Origin: an uncultured Oscillospiraceae bacterium
Lineage (GTDB): Bacteria; Bacillota; Clostridia; Oscillospirales; Oscillospiraceae
Direction: 5' to 3'
Assembly (NCBI GenBank): GCA_910588045.1
Contig: CAJUPS010000004.1
Coordinates: 36,311-100,310, forward strand
Length of the DNA: 64,000 nt
Below are positions 1 through 7,638 of this stretch, piece after piece; the stretch's first letter is position 1, and the number at the start of each line of letters is the position of its first letter. Position numbers and translations under genes: made by a program. The notes under the pieces were generated by a model that was not told the origin of the DNA, did not search any database, and worked only from the letters and a program-made list of their open reading frames with translations.

Positions 1-1246
1 TCCGGGCGTTGTCCCCATGAGGGCCGATCAAAGCGATTTTCCGGACTTTCCCGGCGTCAAGAGGCAGCACACCGTCGTTTTTCAGCAGTACCAAAGATTC
101 CCGCGCCGACTGCCGGGTGACTTCCAACCCCCTGCTATCATAAAACACCGCCCGCAGCTGTTCATCCTCCATGGCAAAGGGATGCTCAAACAGTCCCATG
201 CGGAATTTTGCCGTCAGTACCCGCAGCACCGCCCGGTCCAGCAAGCGCATATCCGCCTCGCCGTTGGCAAACAGGTCCCGCAGTTCCTTCCCGTATCCGG
301 CGGGGCTGGGCATTTCCACATCCATCCCCGCCCGCAATGCCAGCAGCCCGGTCTCCGCCATGGTCTCACCGATATGCTGTACCGTATGGCTGTTCCCGAT
401 GCCGCCGTAGTCGCTGATGCAGAGACCGTCAAACCCCATCTCCTCCCGCAGCAGCCCCGTCAGCAGCTTCTCCGACACGGAGGCCGGCTCCCCGTCGATG
501 GAGCAGTAGCAGGGCATGATCCCCCGCAGCCCGGCCTGAATGGCGGCCTGGAAGGGCTTGCCGTAGACCTCCCGCAGCAGCCGCTCAGGCGTATCGCTGT
601 GGGTCCCGTGGATGCCGCCCTGGGAGTTGTGGAAGGCCAGGAAGTGCTTGGCCACGCTCTCCGGCGCTCTGCCACCGATGCGGGTATTCTGCACCCCTTT
701 GACGTAGGCCGCGCCCATGGCAGCGGCTAAAGCCGGGTCTTCGCCGTAGGTCTCCCCCTGCCGTCCCATGCGGGAATCCCGAGAAATATCCAGCACGGGG
801 GCCAAAATGTGGGTGATCCCGCAGGCGGCCTCCTGTTCGGCCACGACCGCGCCGATCTCCTCCTCCAGTTCCGGATGGAACCCCGCGCCCCGCGCGATGC
901 CGGAGGGCAAACTGACCGCCGCCTGAATGAACGGGCCGCAGAGTCCCTCCATATGAAAAATCGCCGGGATATGGTGGGGACTGTTCTCCATGACCACCTT
1001 CTGCACTGTCCTCTGCCAGTCCGCGGCGGCCTCCAGCGTCTCCAGCCGCCGCATCTCCAGTGTGCTGACCTCCCCGATGCCGAAGGGCGTCTGCGTGGAG
1101 AGCCAATCCATATCCTGATAGGTCTTGTCAAAGGGAAACACGCAGTTCACCTGCGCCATTTTCTCATCCAGGGTCAGCTCCTGAAGAAGCAACTCCGCCC
1201 GCTCCTCCGGGGCAAGCCCCGTATCATGCCAACTGTTCAAACTCAT
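1..1246 (-). CDS. GH3 beta-glucosidase-like glycoside hydrolase, 3' end cut by window edge
   Basis: Glycoside hydrolase family 3 enzyme, expected to release terminal beta-linked glucose or a related sugar in the cytoplasm, since no signal peptide is visible. About 415 residues are encoded before the left edge. The frame begins MSLNSWHDTG and shows the GH3 barrel landmarks: a DISRDSRMGR block near residue 153, ESVAKHF near 196 and the nucleophile motif GLCISDY with Asp about residue 279. The C-terminal alpha/beta sandwich begins near LVLLKNDGVLPLD and then runs off the window. The start overlaps the end of the upstream rhamnosidase gene by 23 bases, so the two are translationally coupled. With the GH78 gene it would strip rhamnose and then glucose from rhamnosyl-glucosides. 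The exact substrate is inference. Confidence 0.93.
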   Translation of the reverse strand, partial: MSLNSWHDTGLAPEERAELLLQELTLDEKMAQVNCVFPFDKTYQDMDWLSTQTPFGIGEVSTLEMRRLETLEAAADWQRTVQKVVMENSPHHIPAIFHMEGLCGPFIQAAVSLPSGIARGAGFHPELEEEIGAVVAEQEAACGITHILAPVLDISRDSRMGRQGETYGEDPALAAAMGAAYVKGVQNTRIGGRAPESVAKHFLAFHNSQGGIHGTHSDTPERLLREVYGKPFQAAIQAGLRGIMPCYCSIDGEPASVSEKLLTGLLREEMGFDGLCISDYGGIGNSHTVQHIGETMAETGLLALRAGMDVEMPSPAGYGKELRDLFANGEADMRLLDRAVLRVLTAKFRMGLFEHPFAMEDEQLRAVFYDSRGLEVTRQSARESLVLLKNDGVLPLDAGKVRKIALIGPHGDNAR

Positions 1247-3752
1247 ATTTTCCACTCCTCACTGTTTTTCGCTCCCCATTGGGCATGACAACTTCGCAGG
1301 TGGTGTTCATCGGCACCGTAACGCAGAGGTGGAATGTTTCCTCCCGACGCTCCCAGCGCACCCGGATGATACCAAAGGGACAACGGTGTTCGCACTCCGC
1401 AAATTGCAGATCTCCGCCTGGAATAGGCTTGACCTGGAACCTCCGATACCCGGCCTCCAGCGCCTCTAACCCGCAGATGCGGCGGTAGAAGAAATCCCCC
1501 ACCGCGCCATAGGCGTAGTGGTTCAGCGATGCCTCCTTGATGGAGCCGTCCTCCTGCACAGCACCCCACTGCTCCCACATAGTGGTAGCTCCGTGCCGAA
1601 CCTGATATAGCCAGGACGGATCGGTGTCCTGCAAAAGCAGGCGGTACGCCTCCGCCCCAAATCCGTTGTCCGCCAGAGCAAACAGGATGTAAGGCGTGGC
1701 CGTGAATCCGGTGTTGAGATGGACGCCATTCTCCTCGATTAGCGCCCACAGCCGCTTCGCCATGACCCGGCACGTCTTCTCGTCCGCCAGCCGGAAGTAC
1801 AGCGGCAGCACGTACCCGGTCTGGAACTCCTCCTTCAGCCGCCCGTCTTCCTCCAGAAACACCTTCCGGAACGCCTCGCCGATCTTGTCCGCCAGGACTG
1901 CGTAATGTTTGCTGTCCTTCTCTTTCCCGAGGACCCCGGCGATCTCGCTCATGCGGCTGCAGGAGTTGGCATAGTAAGCCGTCCCCACCCAGGGGCCTTT
2001 TTTGAGCCAGTCCGGTACGCTGCCGTAGGGAGCGCACCAGTCGCCGAACTGGAACATGAGCTGGAAGATATAGGGAGACCTGTACTTGGGGAAACTCAGC
2101 GCCGCCCACCGCCGCACGTCCGCCAGATATTTCTTCATAACGGGGTATTGCCGCCGTAAAATGCCCGTGTCACCCGTGGACCGGTACAGTGTATAGGGGA
2201 CCAGGATGCAACTGTCGCCCCAACAGGAGGTGGTGATGGAGGGCGTGACGCCCCTGCGGCTGGGGATGACGAAGGGGATGCTGCCGGTTATCCCCTGCTC
2301 GCTTTTCATGTCCAGCAGCCACTTGTCCAAAAAGCGGCCCATGTCGAAGTTGAAGCAGGCCGTGGAGGCAAAGAGAGCGATGTCCCCCGTCCAGCCCTGC
2401 CGCTCGTCCCGCTGGGGACAGTCGGTGGGAATGTCCACGAAGTTGTCCTTCCCGCTCCAGACCAGATTGCTTTGCAGTTGGTTCAGATCCTCGTTGGAGC
2501 ATCGGAAACTCCCGATAGGCTCTACATCAGAGTAGACCGCTATTGCTCTGATTTCCAAATCTTTCTGGTCGATGCCGGTGATCCCCACATACCGGAAGCC
2601 CATATAGGTGAGGCGGGGTGAATACTCCTGCTCCCCGTCCCGGCAGACATAGGTGACGGTTTGTTTGGCGGAGCGGAGATTCTGCATATACAGCTCCCCG
2701 TTTTCCAGCGCCTCGGCGTGACGGAATACGATCTCCTGTCCCGCTGTGCCGGTCAGCTTTACGGAGATGACCCCCACGATATTCTGACCGAAATCACAGA
2801 TCAGTTCCCCAGAGGGCGCACGGCTCCACGCCACAGGCTCCAGCACCTCGTGGGCCGTGACCGGCTCCCCATACCGGGCACGGATAGCCGGACGCACCTT
2901 CAGCTTCTCTTCCGCCGCAGACCGCCAGACGGTGGCAGCGGGGTCCCAGTCAGCACAGTAGACCTCGCCGTCGTAGAAGTCCGCGAACCGCCAGGGGCTG
3001 TCCTCCGTGACCTCAAAACGTTCATCCGTGCCGATGACCTCCGTGCTGCCGTCCTCGTATTGCAGGCGTAGCTCCGCAAGAAGCGCCTGCCGCTGGGCGC
3101 TCCGCTGGGAGACGCTCTGGTTGGTATTCGCAACATTGGTCGTCCGGCCCACGGCCCAGCCTCCGGCCACCACGGCGGTGAAAACATGCTCCCCCGGCTG
3201 CAAATCATGCACCTCATAGCACCCGTATTGCAGATGGGCGCGGTAGTCCGTGAAGCCCGGCGCGAAATAGTCCCGGTTGATCCGCTCCCCATCCAGTATC
3301 AGGTCATAGATACCCATGGCCGTCGCCAGGACCCGGAACCGCTTCATGGGCTTGCTCACTGTGAACTTCCGGCGGAACAGCATGGGGACCGGCGAATTGG
3401 GGCTTTCAAAGCGATACCCCGCGTCGCTGATCCACTTCCCCGCCCAGGGAAGTTCCAGCCGCCCGGTCTGGAACAGCCGCTCCGCTACGGCCTCCTCCCC
3501 AGCGTCGTCCTGGGCGGTGATACGCACGGAGTAGGTCTGAAATGGCTCCAGCGCGGGGCCCGCGTACTGGATATTGAGCTGATCCCGGACTTCCTTTTTC
3601 CATCCGTTTACCTCGATAGAGGCCGACCGGAGAGCCGCAGCTCTCCGGTCGCTGGTCATGGAAAAGGAAAATCTCGGACGCGCCCGGTCAGTGATGACGG
3701 CGGCATCGCCGTCCCCTTGATTTTCAATGCGGATCTCATTGATCGTCAGCAT
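1224..3752 (-). CDS. GH78 alpha-L-rhamnosidase
   Basis: 842-residue family 78 alpha-L-rhamnosidase. It hydrolyses terminal alpha-L-rhamnose from glycosides. N-terminal beta domains (about 1-270) precede the DFGQN block at 320-324, the acidic catalytic motif DERQGWTGD at 449-457, and an alpha/alpha barrel whose late motif GATTMWEQWG carries the other conserved Glu. A C-terminal beta domain closes the protein. No signal peptide is seen, so it should act on imported oligosaccharides. The ATG is preceded by TGGAGG at good spacing. The gene lies 24 bases after the symporter gene and overlaps the GH3 gene, so all three should be one transcript. The family is secure, the natural glycoside unknown. 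Confidence 0.93.
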   Translation of the reverse strand: MLTINEIRIENQGDGDAAVITDRARPRFSFSMTSDRRAAALRSASIEVNGWKKEVRDQLNIQYAGPALEPFQTYSVRITAQDDAGEEAVAERLFQTGRLELPWAGKWISDAGYRFESPNSPVPMLFRRKFTVSKPMKRFRVLATAMGIYDLILDGERINRDYFAPGFTDYRAHLQYGCYEVHDLQPGEHVFTAVVAGGWAVGRTTNVANTNQSVSQRSAQRQALLAELRLQYEDGSTEVIGTDERFEVTEDSPWRFADFYDGEVYCADWDPAATVWRSAAEEKLKVRPAIRARYGEPVTAHEVLEPVAWSRAPSGELICDFGQNIVGVISVKLTGTAGQEIVFRHAEALENGELYMQNLRSAKQTVTYVCRDGEQEYSPRLTYMGFRYVGITGIDQKDLEIRAIAVYSDVEPIGSFRCSNEDLNQLQSNLVWSGKDNFVDIPTDCPQRDERQGWTGDIALFASTACFNFDMGRFLDKWLLDMKSEQGITGSIPFVIPSRRGVTPSITTSCWGDSCILVPYTLYRSTGDTGILRRQYPVMKKYLADVRRWAALSFPKYRSPYIFQLMFQFGDWCAPYGSVPDWLKKGPWVGTAYYANSCSRMSEIAGVLGKEKDSKHYAVLADKIGEAFRKVFLEEDGRLKEEFQTGYVLPLYFRLADEKTCRVMAKRLWALIEENGVHLNTGFTATPYILFALADNGFGAEAYRLLLQDTDPSWLYQVRHGATTMWEQWGAVQEDGSIKEASLNHYAYGAVGDFFYRRICGLEALEAGYRRFQVKPIPGGDLQFAECEHRCPFGIIRVRWERREETFHLCVTVPMNTTCEVVMPNGERKTVRSGKYEFEQLA

Positions 3753-3776
3753 CTTGATTTTCCTCCAATCAATTAT

Positions 3777-5192
3777 TTAACGCCTTGCCTTGCGCGCGGC
3801 AACTTCCTCCCGCATCTTCGGCAGCTTCTCCTCCAGGTCGAACCCACGGAAGATGAAGAACATCAGCACATTGATGACCACCGGCAGGAAGTTGGAGAAG
3901 CCGTAGATGGAATACCGCATGGAGGTGGACGCCACAGTCAGTTCCGGGTTATAGGAGCCGATCATCAGAAACGCGCTGAGCAGCAGGGAACCCAAGCCGC
4001 TCCCCACCTTGTTGCCGAAACCGATAGCGCCGCCGGACATGGCGACCAGCTTCTTATCATACTTCCACTCGTTGTAATCCACGGCCATTGCCACCAGCAC
4101 GCCGTAGAGGCACATGAGAGGAATCTGCACGAAGCTGCCGATCAGGCTGGTCACGACATACATCGTAAAGTTCGCCGGGGCAAAGCAGCGGACGCCCGCC
4201 GCGATGGCCGCACCCAGGCAGCCGAAGGAGACCGTCCTGGTGACGCCCAGCTTGGCAATAATGGGCTTGGAAAGAACGAAGCCGATGACGGTAGCCAGCA
4301 TCCCCGCCGCGCCGATGAGTCCGACCAGGTTATCGTTTCCGAAGATCCACTTGCAGTAGTATGTACCGGCGGAACCGGCGATAGCGTTGGTGATAGCGGT
4401 GATCAGGTTGAACAGCAGCACGATGACCCAATATTTGTTCCGGAACAGCATCCCCATAGCGGGGCCGAAGGGAACGGGTTCCTCCTCCTGCTCTGCGGTC
4501 GCGCCGCTCGCACTCTCCTCCTCCCGGGTAAAGGGAGCGTTATGTCCCTTGAGCCAGCAGATCAGGAACAGGAGCAGGACGGCCGCACCCAGGATCACAC
4601 CGTACTTGATCCACGCGCTCTGAGTACCGCCCAGCATATTGGTGACCGGGATAGTCAGGATAGCGATGAGCATCCCGGCCCCGTAGTTGCCCACGGCCCG
4701 GAACACACCCATGCTGCCCCGTTCACTCTGGCTCTTGGTGCGTACCACCATGACGGCGGAGAATGGGGTGGCGATCATGGTGTAGATCACGGCAGTCAGC
4801 AGCAGATTGGTGATCAGGGCATACGCCACCTGTACGCCGCTGGCCGCGCCCGCAGGAAGCATGAACATCATCGCCACGATGGCCGCCGCCGGGACTGCCA
4901 GGGTGATGATCCAGCGGTAATACTTTTTGTTGCCGCCTCTGGAGTGGTCGATAACATTGCCGAAGATCACGTCAGTGAATGCGTCCACCACCTTGGCAAT
5001 GGCCATCACCACGCCCACCGCGCCAACGGACATCCCCACCTTGTCTGTGTAGAAGTAGTTCATCTGGCCCACCAGATTCGCCATGATGCCCAGGGCCAGC
5101 TGGCCGCTCATATCCGCCAGATAGTCCCCCGTTCTCATCGTGCGTACCGCGCCGTCCTTGTCATAACGCACAGCCTGTTCCTGTTTCGCCAT
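3777..5192 (-). CDS. GPH-family (MFS) sugar:cation symporter
   Basis: 471-residue membrane transporter of the glycoside-pentoside-hexuronide:cation symporter family within the major facilitator superfamily. It probably imports the oligosaccharide or glycoside that the neighbouring hydrolases degrade. The N-terminal region contains the GPH-type segment DAFTDVIFGNVIDHSR, followed by about twelve hydrophobic segments, a charged central loop (HNAPFTREEE) between the halves and a basic C-terminus (REEVAARKARR). The ATG follows AGGGAGG. It heads the symporter-GH78-GH3 operon, and the 36-base regulatory element at 5269-5304 lies 77 bases upstream. Melibiose/lactose-type transporters and MFS_2 proteins are the nearest classes. 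Specificity is not readable. Confidence 0.88.
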   Translation of the reverse strand: MAKQEQAVRYDKDGAVRTMRTGDYLADMSGQLALGIMANLVGQMNYFYTDKVGMSVGAVGVVMAIAKVVDAFTDVIFGNVIDHSRGGNKKYYRWIITLAVPAAAIVAMMFMLPAGAASGVQVAYALITNLLLTAVIYTMIATPFSAVMVVRTKSQSERGSMGVFRAVGNYGAGMLIAILTIPVTNMLGGTQSAWIKYGVILGAAVLLLFLICWLKGHNAPFTREEESASGATAEQEEEPVPFGPAMGMLFRNKYWVIVLLFNLITAITNAIAGSAGTYYCKWIFGNDNLVGLIGAAGMLATVIGFVLSKPIIAKLGVTRTVSFGCLGAAIAAGVRCFAPANFTMYVVTSLIGSFVQIPLMCLYGVLVAMAVDYNEWKYDKKLVAMSGGAIGFGNKVGSGLGSLLLSAFLMIGSYNPELTVASTSMRYSIYGFSNFLPVVINVLMFFIFRGFDLEEKLPKMREEVAARKARR

Positions 5193-5268
5193 GTTTTCTT
5201 CCTCCCTGTATGTTTTGTAGGGGCATGTCCCCGTGTTGTGAGTTTATTGTATTGTTTTTTGCGGTTTT

Positions 5269-5304
5269 GATATTGTACAATCCTGCTCAAAATTGTAAGA
5301 TAGG
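5269..5304. promoter_or_regulatory. Probable AraC-type operator for the symporter operon
   Basis: This 36-base element matches the one at 10139-10174 at 27 of 36 positions in the same orientation. It contains two ATTG-centred half-sites whose starts are 20 bases apart, the direct-repeat layout typical of AraC-family binding. It sits 77 bases before the symporter start codon; the other copy sits 68 bases before the clan-A glycosidase start. The regulator encoded at 10208 is the obvious candidate ligand (inference). Confidence 0.6.
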
Positions 5305-5312
5305 CTCAGATT

Positions 5313-7628
5313 TTACAGTTCCACCTCCACCAGATGCCGCTTACCGTCCCGGAAGTCCGGCACAAGGTCTCCTATTATCGCTTTACCATCCACCGTCAGG
5401 CGGAAACCGCCCTGCCCGGTGCGGTGATAGACGATCTGATACTCCGCTCCACGGAACCGGCGGGTCATCTCCGCCTCCTGCCATTCGCCGGGGAACGCCG
5501 GGCGGATACGCAGGCCAGCATAGTCCCGCTGTACCCCCAATATGCCCTCGTACAGCCCCCGCAGCGCCCAGGCCGAGGTCCCTGTGGTCCAGGATTGGTA
5601 GGAACGGCCATAGTATTTGGGATGGGTGGCGTAGCAGTTGGTGAACACGTAGGGCTCCGCACCGGACTGGGCGGAGGGGTTTTTTCCGCTATCCGGCATG
5701 ATCTTCTTCAGCGTCTCCAGCGCCTTGTCCCCCCGGCCCAGCTTGCAGTCCATCAGGATTTTGAACGCGCTGGCGTGGCAGTACACCCCGCCGTTTTCAA
5801 ACAGTCCCGGCAGCATCCCGGACATCCGGCCCACCATGGGGTCATAACCGTTGTACGGCGGGTCGTTCAGCGGGAAGCCGAAGTCCCGCTCCATGCCGTC
5901 CACCGCCTCCAGCAGCGCCGGGAGGCGGTCCGGTTCCACCACGTCCCCCAGCACGGCCCACGTCTGGGCATTGAGATAGATTTTGCTGCCGCTGCTGTCC
6001 TTGGAACCGATATTTTCCGTCGGCGCAAGAGCCCGGGCGTACCATCCGCCGTCCCATGCACTGCGGTTGATGGCGGCTTTCATTTCGTCAAACGCTTCCT
6101 GCAAAAAGGCAGCGTAATCGCTGTCCCCCAGCCAAAGCATCATCTCCCGCAGTTCCCGCAGAGCGAGGCAGAACTGCTCCGAGAGCATGACGGATTCCGC
6201 TTCTTCCTCTGGAGGAATGTTCAGCGCATCATTCCAGTCGGCGAAATAAATGCGCACCAGCCCGTTCCGCCCCCTGTCCTGCAAGAGCCGGTCCATGGCA
6301 GCTTTCACATGCTCCAGCACCGTGGCCTCCCCGCCGTCCTGCCATTCGATGGGCAGAGAGAGGATGGAAGCGTCCCCCGTCTCCTTGACCAGCTGGCACA
6401 CCGCCCAGATGATCCAGAAGGACTGGTCTGAATAGCGGGTATCGTCGTAGGGATACCAGGTCAGCACTGCGTGGCCGTCCCGGAACTGGTGGCGCAGGCA
6501 CTCCAGGATCTCCTCCTTCGCCTTCTCCGGGCGATAATTGAGAAGCGCCACGGCAATTTGCAGGTTGTCCCGCACGCCTTTCTTACCCACAATGCAGAAA
6601 TCCACCTGCTTTTTCACCCAGCTGTTCATGATGTGGTTCAGCTTCCGGTCCGGTGTGCGGACGCTGAGCGCCCCGTACTTCTCACGGTCCCGGGTCTCCG
6701 CCGCCCGCAGCGCCTTCTCCGCTGCCGCCTCCTGAGTGTACCGTTTGGCTGCCTCCCTGGCCTCTTCGATGCTCTCGCTGACGCCGAACACGAACCGCAG
6801 CGTCTTGACCTCTCCCGGCAGCAGCGTCAACTTGTGCTGAAGCACCGCGCCGGGAATAAACAGCGCCCCGTCGGAGTTGCCGCAGTTCTCCCCCCGCAGC
6901 AGCCGCCGGGGCCGCTGATACAGGGCGGTGGAGGAGGCGTCCGTCTCCGTGCGGGTGTTCATCGCGCCGAAAAAGGAGGTCAGGTCGCCGTCATAGGCAA
7001 ACACCGGCTCGGATGCCGCCAAAAATCCCTGATAACGCTTATGAGGCGCGAAGGGGTGCGCGGATCGGCAGAAGATACCGTTCAACTCCCCGTCAAATTC
7101 CGTCTCCACGCAGCGGTACATCTCATAGTACCGCGGATGAGCGAACCCGTCCAGGGAAAAGCTCACCGCCGGGAACACACTGAGCAGCTTCGGCTCCTTT
7201 CCCCGGTTCTCCAGCGTCAGCGTCCACACCTCGCCGCAGAGTTCCGGCGGCACGAAGATTTTCCAGCTTGCCTCCACGTCCCCCTGCCGAGACTCCAGCT
7301 GGGTGCTGCTGATAGAGTGGGTGCAGCGGTAGTCCTCCACCGCCTCGCACAGTGGACCGCCGCCGATATTCCAGCACCGTCCGTTCTCCTCGTCCCGCAG
7401 GTAGACGTACCGGGCGGCGTCCCGGTTGAGCATACACATATCCGCTTTTTCGTTGATATAATAGCTGCGCCCGTGGCCCATCTGGGAGACCTGGGCGCAG
7501 TAGCCCAGGTCGTTCCAGAGGTAGTTGTACCAGTGCCGGGGCGTTTCCGGATCGTGGATGACCACCGAATCCCCGTCCTTGGAAAATTCATAGACGGCCT
7601 TTCCAAGAGGCCCATTTTCTTTTATCAC
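5313..7628 (-). CDS. GH94-family glycoside phosphorylase
   Basis: Inverting phosphorylase of the GH94 (cellobiose/chitobiose/laminaribiose phosphorylase) type. It would split a beta-linked disaccharide with phosphate to give a sugar 1-phosphate, saving ATP. The N-terminal beta-sandwich begins about residue 15 (PRHWYNYLWNDLGYC). The barrel carries the FADWNDAL motif near residues 462-469, which holds the general-acid Asp, and a C-terminal stretch with EPYVFTNCYA and SWTTGTSAWA. The start chosen is the GTG at 7628, placed just after GAGGAGG; a TTG 18 bases upstream reads through that ribosome site and is less likely. That leaves 771 residues, near the family norm. It follows the clan-A glycosidase gene by 10 bases. 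The disaccharide cannot be told from sequence alone. Confidence 0.85.
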   Translation of the reverse strand: MIKENGPLGKAVYEFSKDGDSVVIHDPETPRHWYNYLWNDLGYCAQVSQMGHGRSYYINEKADMCMLNRDAARYVYLRDEENGRCWNIGGGPLCEAVEDYRCTHSISSTQLESRQGDVEASWKIFVPPELCGEVWTLTLENRGKEPKLLSVFPAVSFSLDGFAHPRYYEMYRCVETEFDGELNGIFCRSAHPFAPHKRYQGFLAASEPVFAYDGDLTSFFGAMNTRTETDASSTALYQRPRRLLRGENCGNSDGALFIPGAVLQHKLTLLPGEVKTLRFVFGVSESIEEAREAAKRYTQEAAAEKALRAAETRDREKYGALSVRTPDRKLNHIMNSWVKKQVDFCIVGKKGVRDNLQIAVALLNYRPEKAKEEILECLRHQFRDGHAVLTWYPYDDTRYSDQSFWIIWAVCQLVKETGDASILSLPIEWQDGGEATVLEHVKAAMDRLLQDRGRNGLVRIYFADWNDALNIPPEEEAESVMLSEQFCLALRELREMMLWLGDSDYAAFLQEAFDEMKAAINRSAWDGGWYARALAPTENIGSKDSSGSKIYLNAQTWAVLGDVVEPDRLPALLEAVDGMERDFGFPLNDPPYNGYDPMVGRMSGMLPGLFENGGVYCHASAFKILMDCKLGRGDKALETLKKIMPDSGKNPSAQSGAEPYVFTNCYATHPKYYGRSYQSWTTGTSAWALRGLYEGILGVQRDYAGLRIRPAFPGEWQEAEMTRRFRGAEYQIVYHRTGQGGFRLTVDGKAIIGDLVPDFRDGKRHLVEVEL

Positions 7629-7638
7629 GGGAACCTCC

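Noticed and set aside
3186..5270. A very long open frame antisense to the symporter and rhamnosidase
   Set aside because: It is rich in His, Arg, Gly and Gln with no domain, and lies opposite clear genes; it results from the codon use of the GC-rich true genes.
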